Shown: one piece after another, positions 10,670 to 21,609 of the stretch | Layout: every line of letters starts with the position of its first letter | Numbering within the stretch: position 1 is the first letter of the stretch | NCBI GenBank assembly: GCA_020747015.1 | Contig: JAGTJM010000055.1 | Span: 124,001-188,000 of the forward strand | Direction of reading: 5' to 3' | Source: Pyrenochaeta sp. MPI-SDFR-AT-0127 | Lineage: Eukaryota; Ascomycota; Dothideomycetes; Pleosporales; Cucurbitariaceae | Length of the DNA stretch: 64,000 bases | Notes under the pieces: generated by a model | What the model saw: only the letters and a program-made list of their open reading frames with translations | Told to the model about the DNA's origin: nothing | Database searches by the model: none | Program-made: the position numbers and the translations under genes

Positions 10670-13076
10670 ATGAAGTTACTTCACCACAATGGGCAGAAAC
10701 ACTTTTATACAGCAAAAACCAAAAGTCGAGTCCGCTTATCCATGAGTACCGGAACGGCTTTCACTCTTCGCCCACTGGAGCGCAATCCGCCCAGCATACC
10801 CGGAAACGCGCTTGAGGGGGCTTTCCGAGTACATCTATCCCAAAAAGAACTGAAGAATCTCGGTCTCACAAATGGCGACTTAGTCCGCCTCAAGACCTTG
10901 CTTGGATTCAGGGGATACGGTATAGTATGGACAGCTTCACAAACGAATCCTGGGAACAAGCCTATAGCAAAAGTCTCAGATCTTTTGCGAGAGCACTATG
11001 AGCTGTCACTAAATGATCCTACTTTCATTGAGAAAGCCACCGACTCCTTGAAGCCCATCAAGTCAATTGAAGTCAGCTTTCCCGATTCTTCGGACCAGAC
11101 AGGAAAGTTTGCTTCAACGGAGGAGTTTCTGTATTGGGTTCGATATGCACTAGGTAGGGTAAGCCACGTCATTGCATCATTGATTGTCCCAGCCTGACAA
11201 TGCCTCAGTGGATCTCGATATTGTCCTTCCTGGGTGCAGCTTCCCCGTCCAGCAAAAAGGTGTAAGCAGCTATAAAAGCTCTAGGCTACGTGTAACTGTG
11301 CAAAGCATCGACCCGTACCCAAATGAGAAGCATGCAGTGTATTTTGACCCGATAAAGACCCAAGTCACGACCACGAACGAGATCTCTACTCTGAGACACG
11401 CGCAAGCACCTACGGGACTTTTGCATGTAAAAGGCGATGGAATTGGAGGCCTTTCCGATCACATTGCAACATTCAACAGGAGTTTCTTCTTTCTTACCAG
11501 TACTGCACTCACTCTTCCTGACCAGCATCTACTCGGACCCACTACGTTTCTACTGCATGGCCCAGAGGGTACTGGTAAAAGCTTTCTTCTCGACCGAATA
11601 GCGGAGTGCCCTTGGCGAGAAGTATATCGAGTGAGTCCTGAGACACATCCAAAAGGCCAAGCCAAAGCTATCTCCGATGCCTTTGAAGATGCTCGTGACA
11701 ATCAACCAAGCTTGATCTTGATGGACAACCTGGACAAGTTCCTCGAGAAAGCAGATTCACTAGTAACGAAATTACGATCGGAACTCGCAAAGCTAGAGGG
11801 TAGTCAGGTCGTTGTGGTAGCAGCAGCTCGTAGTGTGTATGATGTTGATGCAAGCCTTCGAACAACGTCAGCCTTTAAAACAGAACTCGAGCTGTTCCCA
11901 CCTAACGTGAAACAACGAGAAGACATATTTCGTCAAATACTTGGTCTCAGTCGGAAGCTCTCAGACGTGGATTTCCTGTCATTGGCAGAACGTTCGCACG
12001 GTTTTGTCGGTCGTGATATCCACAAACTGTGTGGTCTCGCAAGAAATCGACGTGTACAGCAAGTTTATGAGAACTTAGATAAAAGCCTGCAAATAACGTT
12101 TAGTGACGCTCTGGTCGAAGCGGCTTTTGTCCTCCAAGAGGACTTCGATGCTGTTATCGACCAAGTCCAGCCCACTGTGCTCAAGGACAGTATCCTCGAA
12201 GTGCCGAAAGTCAGATGGACAGATATCGCTGGCTTGGATCACGTTCGCGCTTTACTCGAAGCCATAACTATCCGCCCATTTAAAGTATGTCGTTCTCTCA
12301 AGATGAAATGACATCTAAGCTGACCGCTACAGTATCCTGATCTTGACGTCAAGTTTGGTGGACCCCAGTCACGTAAGGGTGTACTACTATATGGACCCCC
12401 AGGCTGCGCAAAGACCCTGATCGCCCAAGCCGTTGCAACCGAGAGTAATCAAAACTTCCTAGCGGTGAAGGGCTCGGAACTTATCAAAATGTATGTTGGT
12501 GAATCCGAGCGAGCCATCCGAGATGTGTTTCGTCGAGCTCGTGCCGCTAAGCCCTGCATTATCTTCTTTGATGAGATTGATTCGATCGGAAAATCACGTG
12601 AGAAAACTCAAGACAGTGGTCTGAATGTCGTGGCAACGCTGCTGAATGAGATGGACGGCATTGAGGCACTGAAAGATGTCTTTATAATTGGGGCAACGAA
12701 TAGACCGGACATTTTAGACTCGGCTCTCATACGCACGGGTCGCTTTGACGCACACATTCACATCGGTCTGCCGACCGAGGAAGCAAGGAAACAAATCCTC
12801 CAGATCCACACCAGGAAGAGGCCGCTCGCAGCAGGAGTGGATCTGAGCGTAGTGGCTATGCGGACTGAGGGTAGTAGTGGTGCAGATATTAGTGGCCTTT
12901 GCTCAGTTGCCGTTGAGTTGGCGATATCAGACTATGAAAAAGCTCCAGACAGTGAGCCTCAGATTCGCATGGACCATTTTGAAAGGGCGCTGGATCAGCA
13001 TGTTCCGCATACTGTTAGAGAAGAGGCTGAACGGTACAAGAACTGGAGGCCAGGGAAGTCTCTGTCCGTGGACTGA
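10670..13076 (+). CDS. AFG2: AFG2/Drg1-like double AAA+ ATPase with degenerate D1
   Basis: Three exons (introns 11154-11208 and 12285-12332) give about 767 residues. Yeast Afg2/Drg1 is a cytosolic hexamer that strips shuttling factors such as Rlp24 from pre-60S ribosomes. Order: an N-domain (FTLRPLERNPPS, then a double-psi-barrel-like region), D1 and D2. D2 is intact: Walker A GPPGCAKT (the Cys is usual for Afg2-type D2), Walker B CIIFFDEID, sensor ATNRPD and an arginine-finger region ALIRTGRFD. D1 has GPEGTGKS but its Walker B reads LILMDNLD, with Asn in place of the catalytic Glu, and the arginine-finger region is not conserved. The 10670 ATG has A at -3; an alternative is 10742 (MSTGTAF). 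Pex1 is the main alternative identity, but the D2 sequence fits Afg2 better. Confidence 0.82.
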
Positions 13077-14334
13077 TAGCCAATTTTCCGCATTGGGAGC
13101 ATCTACGGAGAAATGCCGGACCTGGGATGCAGGATAGTGCACACCGCCCGCGATACACTGTTGCTTTCGTCAGTTTAAAGCCCGCGGACGCTGGTGAATG
13201 GCCAATCGGTCTGGTACATAACTGTAGCATATCTGGGATATCGCCGTCACTGTCTTCTTCCGCATTCTGCCGGGGTTCCACACAGGGTTCTGTATAAAGT
13301 TGCGTACGTCGCCATGGTTCGGCTGAATTTTTGAAGAATAACGCATGATATCAAGTCGGTTCTTGCGATCAGAGCTTAGCTCGGCTACCTGGTCAACAAC
13401 CGTGTGACGACCTGCCATGTCCTATCGCTTTCTCGCCAGCTTATGCATCTGCAAATTTCCGGCGTGCAGCTTCACGCTTGCGCAGTGCCGATATACCGGT
13501 ATACGCACAGCAAGCAATTGCAATCTTGGGTATTTCCGAAACGTAGCAAATCCTTGTGGTGATGCTTCATTTCCGGCTGATTATGTGAGACAACAATCTT
13601 GCTCCTACGGAACAAGCGCTGTGCTTCTCACCATTGTGCACCATCCTGACTTGCGTCTGAGGCGTTACGATCACGGTCTGTGTTCAGCTGTGGATTCTCT
13701 TGTGGATTTATTGTTTGAGTGCCGCCGTCAACTTCATGTTATTTCACGAGAGCCAGTGTGGTTGCGGGACTTGTTCGCTTGGCAGCGGATAGCGAAATTG
13801 CCCACGGCACGGCGTCATCTTGAAACTGGGGCACGTGCACACTCTCCCATCTCGCTGCAGGAACAGCCGCCTGTTTCCCCAACCCGTTACCCTGACACGA
13901 CGCTTTCTAGGTAAACCTCGTTGTCTGCCATGGGTACCGCTGTCGCAACTTGCCGACACAGCCAATAGAAGTAGCCATGTCCATATCATGCTGATCAGTA
14001 ACCCCGGTCCCTAGATGGATCCCCCAACGATGCAATCTGTCCCTGACGCCCAGGCATGGTTGGATTGATTGCCGCTGGTATGAGAGCGGAAAGTGTGGAG
14101 GTGTCAGATTGTATCCCGGCCGTACTGGCTATGATACCAGCGGTAATCTCGCCCATGTCTGGCTCTTCTTCGTTCTTTCAACTACCAAAGTCGACCGTGT
14201 CGCCATCGGTGCAAAATTTGGCTCTTTGGGCTGTCCATTCCTTTAAACAAGTCTCCATTATCTTCTCGTCGCTCCTTCATCCTCAATTTACTACCTGATA
14301 CCCACTAGGCAGATTTGAAACGGCCTGGTGCAAA
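13077..14334. other. Intergenic, 1.26 kb
   Basis: Lies between two genes pointing right. A 165-codon open frame at 13417-13914 has no domain, signal peptide or plausible intron structure and was not accepted. I see no RNA gene or repeat. Confidence 0.55.
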
Positions 14335-16461
14335 ATGGCCAGGATGCTCGCGAGATCGAAGTCCTTGAGGTTTCTGAAGAGCAATCGAAAGGAGCAGGAA
14401 TATGAGGCCACTATGCCGCCTCCGATGGCGCCTCAAACAGACTTTGACGAATACGCCTTGGCTTCACCAATCTCAAAAGCAGAGAACAGACTGGAAACCC
14501 CAGAATTAGTAACACGGCCGAGCACATCAGGTGGGCCCGGAGACCGCACTACGATGTTCCACATGAAGAAAACAAATGCTGCCCCGTCGGTCTATTCTCA
14601 GGACCGTGGGTTTGCTTTCCCTTCGTCCAACAAGTCGGCCACTGCACTCGATACCACAGAAGGGACAGAAGAGCAAGGGATCATTGGAATTGCACTGGGC
14701 TCCCCGACTGTAGGCTCACACTGGAACTCGACACCTCAGGCTTCGACTTTACATTTAGACTCTCAGGCTGAAGATTTCCAAATGGTCCCCATTATTCACC
14801 CAAACGGCTCCTCGCCTTACGTAGCCCCCCGCCAGGAACAACCCAAATCAAAACTCAGCCGGTGGAAATCATTGTTCAAGAAAGCCAGTCCTCCTCCTCC
14901 CCCACCGCAAGAAAAGCCGTCTTTCTATCAATTGACGCAGACGGTGACGGCAGGGCCTCGTGCTGACAGTCACCACGATGACGAATCGTTGAACTCACAA
15001 TCTTCGTCGAAACATGAAAGGGAAACAATGCGGACATTGTCGCCTGGGACCTACAAGCCGGACATCAGAGCCTCTCGCAAAGCAGGTGCAGAAGACTTTA
15101 TCGCACCTCAATCACCACCAGAGCCACAGCTTAACAGAGGACGTGCAGCGACCCTTGGGGTTGCTGCGTTCAATCCCCGGTCAACAGTGACGATTCAACG
15201 ATCTTCTACGACGCCCAACCCTCCTCCGAGGAGCTTGCCAGACCAAGCCTTTGGAATACCACAGGTAGTGATATCGAAAAGCCAGGGCGACGGGTCCAGC
15301 CAAGCGTCCGCAGGTGGCCTGCTCGATGTCAGTATTCCTGACGTGACAATGGAGAGATATAGTGTCATGTTTGGCAATCTCCTCCAGTCGAACTCGAATC
15401 GTTCTTCCTCGCTTCTGGCGCGGAGACAAGCGAATGCTGAAAAACTCAAGCCGCTGAACCAACTTTCGGTCCGGGTATGTGGCTCTATTCCCTTTATTTT
15501 TTGCCCAGCTTGCAATCTAACAAATGGATAGGATGATAAACAAGACGGCGCAACGGGCCACAAGATTCAGCGCAGGGCAACATCCCCCACCATGCCCTCT
15601 CCCTCTCCTCGGCTATCTCTATTTCCATCTACGAATCCGGGTCGCGCACCATCACCGCGCTCCACTTCTGCAAATCGAGCGGCGAAAGCGCTCCAGCGGT
15701 CGCAAACAGCCCCGTCGAAGTCACCACTTCGGCAGACTTTCTCTCAGACACCGGAAAAGAAAGCCAAGAAGGCTGAGTCTACTGCTTTAAAGCCCGCCGC
15801 ATCACCACATCTCAAACCGGCAGTCACACCGACATCAATTCACAGTTTTGAATCCGACGCAGACTCAATTACTATTGTAGTCGCACAGACAGCACCGGGA
15901 TACGCTCCGCCGTTCAAGATGCACCTTGATGAAAAGGAGCCCGAGTGGGAAATTTGCTCAAAACCCAAGCCTTTGGCAATTGTCAACCGCGATACCTCTG
16001 CTACTGTTGAATCTGCCCCGGCGACAACGACGAAGTTAGCACGCACCGACTCGCAACGCCAGCCACGTGTTACCAAATTAAGCGCACTTTCATCTCACCC
16101 ATCCTCTGCGCCACTTGATGCCCCGTCGCCACTACAAAGACTACAGAGCCTTACGAGTCCGCCACTTTCTGCGAGCCAAATGGGCGAAAAACAACGAGGC
16201 AGCGAGCAGCGATCGGCAAGCCAAACTCGAGTTGTGGAGAGCAAGGCTAGTGAGGCAGCACCAAAAGCCATGGTTGGAGTTGCAAGATCGATCAGTGTAT
16301 CAAGGGCCAATAGCCCCAGAGCACTAGTCCGGACCATGACGGACACGGCAAGTGTCAAGAGTCCACAAGGGGAGCGTTTGGTTGAGAGACAGGTGCTCAC
16401 ACCCACGATGGTGGAGGTCAGGAATAGGAAGAGCCAGAGGGTGCAGTTGGTGGACGCTTAG
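14335..16461 (+). CDS. Conserved fungal protein of unknown function, largely disordered
   Basis: Two exons (intron 15475-15531, donor GTATGT, acceptor GGATAG, phase 0) give about 689 residues. It is Ser/Pro/Thr-rich throughout and probably unstructured. Three short islands look constrained: a basic N-terminus (MARMLARSKSLRFLKSN), a motif SRWKSLFKKAS followed by a poly-Pro run and PSFYQL near residues 175-205, and DVTMERYSVMFGNLL with SSLLARRQANAEKLK near 335-375. The last one could be a short docking or coiled helix. I do not recognise a function. The many SP and RxxS sites would suit a phosphorylated scaffold or regulator, which is only inference. Confidence 0.7.
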
Positions 16462-18445
16462 ATCGCCATCTCTCATTTATCTTTGGATTGTAGCCACAAG
16501 GCGGACTCTTTTTTCTTGTGGTCACGACATTCACATTTTTCTTTGTTAGCGAATAGGGATGCGGGCGACCATGGTTTCGGAATGGACATGGTTTGCCCCG
16601 GTGTTCATGTTTCTGGGTGTTTTTCCAAGCGTCCGGCGTTGACTTGTGGTCTTGATACAATGCGAGTCGCAGTCTTGACGACTGAGTTATGCCGTTGGTA
16701 TCTTAAGCGGGGGTGTTTCGGTCGGATGGCACCAGAGATATCACCAGATCAGTGGATCTGCCGCTTTTCGTATGTTTGGGATCGTCTAGGACATCCGCAG
16801 CGCGGTGTGCAAGAGAATGAATGAGAAGAGAGGAAGATACCATTGAACAGGGGACTAGAAGCATATTTTGCCCCGTGCAAGGCTGGGAGTCGAGACAATT
16901 ACAGCTGGGATAGGCTTGTCTATAGAAGATGTAACGACCTGCATAAGCTCAACCAAGCTTTTCTTTACACACATCATGACCGTTGAGGCGGTGGTTTCTG
17001 CTACGTGGATGCCCTCTGATAGTTATTGCGAGAACCCTGTCAGACTAGTCAGCGTCGAAGGATGCTCCCTGCGCCAGAGACTCTGCACTGCTGCTTGCAT
17101 GCGCAAGAATTGCTCAAACCCCAAGATGGATGGAGTAGGCGGCGACTGCTGACAATGCTAGTTGATTGGCGTGTACCTCAATCTGGCTCGATGACTGGCT
17201 ACCTGTCCGTCTTCGGGTCCGGGTACCAGAGACGTGGAAGCGAGCCCAGCTCTAGGGCAGTGCTTTGGTCACCGGTGAGCGGTGGCAATATTCAATATAC
17301 CTTCTTCTGGCTGTGGTGTCTTACAGCTGTGATGTCGTGCCTTGAGGCCGGCGGGGAGTCGGGCAGGGCAAAGTCACCCAGTGGTGGCTATGGGCGAGGG
17401 CGGGTCCCGCCTATCGCTATCGCCATCCCCACCTCGTCTGCGCTGCAAGCCCGTCACCTGCATCCGTCGTGCTCAGACAATCCACAAGCTTCATTCTGTC
17501 AAGCTTATTGTTCAGCTCCCGCGGCCTTGGAGCATTTCGTCATGGAGACTGGAGAGTGATACGGCTTCCGACACCTAACACCCGGGCGGTGTTTTGTAAC
17601 AGCTACACAAACGAGCCCCAGCTGTCGACGACTAGCGACAAAACCAACGAGGATCATCTCAAGCCAACCAACTGGATAAATAACGCTTCTGCATCAACCA
17701 GCCCTCGTCTTGTTAGTCGCATTCGTGATTGCACGAGATGCCATATGGACTGGCTGGCCAAGTCGCTGCCGTCTCCATGGGGTCGACTTGGGGGATAAGG
17801 CGGCTTCCTACAACATGCACACAGCCCGTCTAGCTTACAGCCACACCTCGCCGCCATTGGAGAGGATGCAAGCGTCGACACTTCGCGCGACGCACCTCGG
17901 TCAAGCAATACTGTCGCCTGCTGGATGGCTCATGGGCGCAATCCCCAAGGCTAATCCCAATCAAAGACCGCTGTCGCAAGGGACAAGTAGTGAGGCTTAG
18001 GACGAACCGCTCCAAACTCGCCAGCCTTCCTTACGACCTTCCTTCTTCATTCTTGATTGACATTTGGCCTCCTCTTCGTTCCTGGTTCCTGGTTCTTGCT
18101 CGACCTCGAGTTCCTGGCCTTGACTTTTCTGGTTGATACCCTACAGTTAAACGCAGACCTATTGGTGCGTCTCTGTGCTGGTTGGGGTGGCCCTGCGAAG
18201 CACATGCTTACTGGTCGCATTTAGGACCTGCTGTTTAGAGAAGGTAGCCATCGCTCGAAGAAACTCGGTAGACTTTGTGGGATCGCTGGACAATTACTTG
18301 TTCACAATCGTATCCTATTGCTTCCTTTGGAGTCATCACGTAACCCTCTGAGCGCCGCCAATGCCATTGCACTTGAAGGACACCTGTGCATGTGTCTAGG
18401 CCTCACGATCACCAACACAAAAAACGACACTTGTCAGCCAGCATA
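16462..18445. other. Intergenic, 2 kb
   Basis: Longest gene-free stretch in the left half. Only overlapping, domain-less open frames are present (the largest, 17026-17559, has no intron or homology cue). The part after 18000 is pyrimidine-rich with short direct repeats of TTCCTGG, probably promoter and 5' leader of the next gene. Confidence 0.5.
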
Positions 18446-21080
18446 ATGTCTGGTCTTGAGGTATGCCAGATCCCTTCCTACTTCTCCCTTCTCGGATCCG
18501 ATGGCAGCTTCATCGGCGCACGGTTCCCCACCACGATAAAGCACGCGACAATACGAGAATGCGCCAATGGTCCCCAAGTATCGCTGACTGAGCTTACTGG
18601 TCACAGGTTGTTGCTGCCGTCTCTGCAGTGGTGTCTGCGTTTCACGGAGGGTCGGAATTGCTCAAGCATATCAAGAAGAAACGTCGTACACGCAAGGCCC
18701 GCGACCAAGCCCAACAAGATTTCGAGGAGAGGCAGCTGCAAGACTCCCTTGTATCGGGAGAGCAGCAAATCGGATTGCGGTATGCACAAGATATGAGAGA
18801 GTTGGGTGACCTTATGCGTGTTGGTGATGGCAAGTCTTACATTGTCCGAAGTCCGTGTACACGATACTGAGACTAACATTCCGCTCTTGTACAGTCATCG
18901 CAAGAGATCGTCTCTTCCACATAGCCATCATGATGCAAGCCGAGGTCATCAAAAGCCTACAGTTGGCCTGCCAGCACGATGGTGCGGTTCTCAATTTGCT
19001 TCTACTCCACGAGGCATCCATTATGAATAGAAAAGACACTTTCGTAACTTTGGATGAGCTGAAGCAAAGGATACTCCTTTCAAGACCCATGGCCCGGCAA
19101 CTGGAGGGGGTGCCTGAAGGATCGAGATCACGGCATTCGACTGCCTCGGTGCATACGATACAGACGATGAACAACAGTCCAATCAGTCAGACCCCGGACA
19201 ATCATGTCTCGTCATCTATGACTTTATCCTCGAATGGAGAATCTCGAGACTCGAAGCATGCCTTGTCTGAATATTTCCGGCTCAAGCGCAAGAGTAACGC
19301 ATCTTCTACAGCATCGAACACTTCGGCGCAAGCTGCGAATGTCAACTTCAGCGAAGCTCTTGAACAACTCGTTAGATCAAGAGGGTCAGAAGACCGTTCA
19401 GTTATCATGCAAGATATTGACGAGATGATCAGCTCCTATCAGGGCCTGAACGTCAGAAATGGGCCAAGCGACTCATGGGGCACTAATAAGTACAACGGTG
19501 GCTCTCTCCCACGACAGGATCCTCACACAATGTTCAACGGAGAGGATCCATATCAGCGATATATCATGAACTCAACCCAAGACGGAACGCAGATGTACAA
19601 CAACCTACCGCCAACGCCAGAGGAATACATGGCAGGCAGTGCATCAAACTATACTACCTTCAACAACAACGTCTTGGATCCACGTCAAGAACAACATTCC
19701 TACAACCAGCAGTACACCGCAAAGAACCCGTTTCCTCATATGCAAACGCAAACATCGCGGTCTCGTTGGTCGAATGTCTCAGCAACTAGTTCAACTTTCT
19801 CAAACAATAGCTCTACTTCGTCACAAGGGTCAAACACTCAAAGTCCCGCCCCGCCCTCAGACTACTCACCGCATACTATGTACTCTAGCATTCCACCACT
19901 ATCACCTGGACCAAAAGCGCCTTACCAACATTACGAGAATGACCAGAGCGTGCATTCGCAATCACCTGGTCCCCATACGCCGCCTGTAGAAATGTATACC
20001 CCTCCCATTGCACCGCTTGCACTCCAGCGCACAGCAAGCCAAGCCAATGCACTTCCACCATCTCCACACGCAGAACTACCAGCTAACGTGCCCACGACTT
20101 TGCCTGGGACCACGAGCTCGCCGATGCACATGCCATGGCCGGGTACTCAACAGCGCCAATCCTTATCCCCTTCTATTGCACCTTGGAACCCTCCACAGCA
20201 ATATCAAAGTCCCACGTCAGAACAAAGAGGGGAGGAAAACCGACTAACTCCCCCACAGTACCATCGTGTACAGGGTATAGGACGTGACGCCGCCAGTACG
20301 CACAGTACCAAGAGCGACCGCACCGTAACGCCATCTGGGTTTGCAGCAATAGCCAAAGCAGCTACGATTCTGGGGAGTGCATCCACTACCGCAGGCCGTC
20401 GGCACAGCAGCATAGCACCATCTATTGCCTCAACCGACAGTGGCAGCTCCGGCTCCATTGGCATTCTGCCTGGCTCACGTATGAGCAAGATCATCCGCAT
20501 CGATACTATCCAAAGCGGGCCCGCAGGTCAGGAAAAGATGATGGATGGCCGACCTTGCAAGGACAACAATTACTGGGGCTTCTGTAAGGGTGCGTGGGCT
20601 GTTCGCGAAGATCAAAAGAAGGGTATCGTTGTCCGCACCCAGCCATCAGGCTACTACAACACAAAACAAATCTGGGAGTGCACAACCTGTACATTCCAGG
20701 GAGACACCTTTACCGCGCCCCACCCCACCAAGAAGAACAAGACAGAAACCGTCGTCGACCCACGCATCCACATCTCCATGGCTGGCATCCGCTACCGCTG
20801 GATTTTCCTCGCAAAGAGCCACGTCAAGAAGAAAGCCGGAGACGCCCTCAGTGACGAGTCAAACTACGGCTGTGTGATTTGCAGCGTCGAGGGCAACTTG
20901 TCGAGCGTCTTTGGCGGCGTAGAAACACTGATGAACCATATTGCACTTGTCCATGTAGCCGACATGTCAGAGAAGACGAGGAAGAAGGTCAACTGCATAT
21001 TGGGAAGGGTAGCCGGTCCAAACGAGGCGTTTGACATCAACGTGCCAATTTTCTCGCAGGTGGAAGAATTGGCAGCTTGA
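18446..21080 (+). CDS. Fungal protein of unknown function with C-terminal Cys/His zinc-binding region
   Basis: Three coding exons: a 15-nt first exon (ATG TCT GGT CTT GAG), 18607 onward, and 18895-21080; about 806-808 residues. The N-terminus has a hydrophobic helix (VVAAVSAVVSAF) followed by GGSELLKHIKKKRRTRKA, a start seen in many fungal proteins of the STAND or regulatory type, then helical residues to about 150. The middle is a Pro/Ser/Gln-rich disordered stretch. The C-terminal 190 residues are ordered, with IWECTTC, YGCVICS and LMNHIALVH, a plausible Cys4/His2 zinc site. The second intron starts either at a weak GT (18824) or at a GC donor (GCAAGT, 18830); both keep the frame. I do not recognise a named family; a nucleic-acid or protein-binding role is inference. 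Confidence 0.78.
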
Positions 21081-21609
21081 GACACATGAGAAAGGGTGGG
21101 GATGAAAGAGATGCATAGGCGTTATCATGGTGCCTCGGTCCATTCTGGCGTACGCAGACTTTTTTTTTTGCATACGCTGTTCATAGTATACCCTTCACAT
21201 AACGGTGTTTGTCTTTTTGTTTTGCGAAATTTTAAAACCATCATCATACATGAATAGACATTTTGGCCATTGTGCGAGGTGTGATCTAGTTCTTTAAATA
21301 TCTAGCGCTGCTTCAATGTATGCCAACGTGATGCTTTACTTCTATATTGACATTAAATATGCACATGTATATGATACATACTGTCTGTCACAATACAGAC
21401 ACTACCTCAATTATGCCGGTGTGCACATTACCAGGTGCTGATGCTCTACCAGCAACGTACTTCACTCTCTGTTGGTGCGGTCTTTCACAGATTTGTAATT
21501 TATACAGTGCCACACACCAGCCTTTGCGTAATACGTCAAACCTGAAGATTACCATGGATATCTTTGTTCTTTTGGACTTCAGTTGTCGTTCTGGAGCCAG
21601 GCACCCCTC
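21081..21609. other. Convergent intergenic region
   Basis: Shared 3' flank of the preceding plus-strand gene and the minus-strand HET gene. AT-rich with a run of nine T at about 21161; no gene seen. Confidence 0.6.

Noticed and set aside
10670..13076. Identity as PEX1 (also with a degenerate D1)
   Set aside because: The D2 Walker A with Cys-Ala-Lys-Thr and the surrounding D2 sequence fit Afg2/Drg1 better, and the protein is shorter than Pex1.
13417..13914. 165-codon plus-strand open frame
   Set aside because: No recognisable domain or signal peptide; GC-rich non-coding DNA can keep such frames open by chance.
17026..17559. 177-codon plus-strand open frame in the 2-kb gap
   Set aside because: No domain, odd composition (many Ser, Trp, Cys), overlaps other open frames, and no splice structure or neighbour logic supports it.
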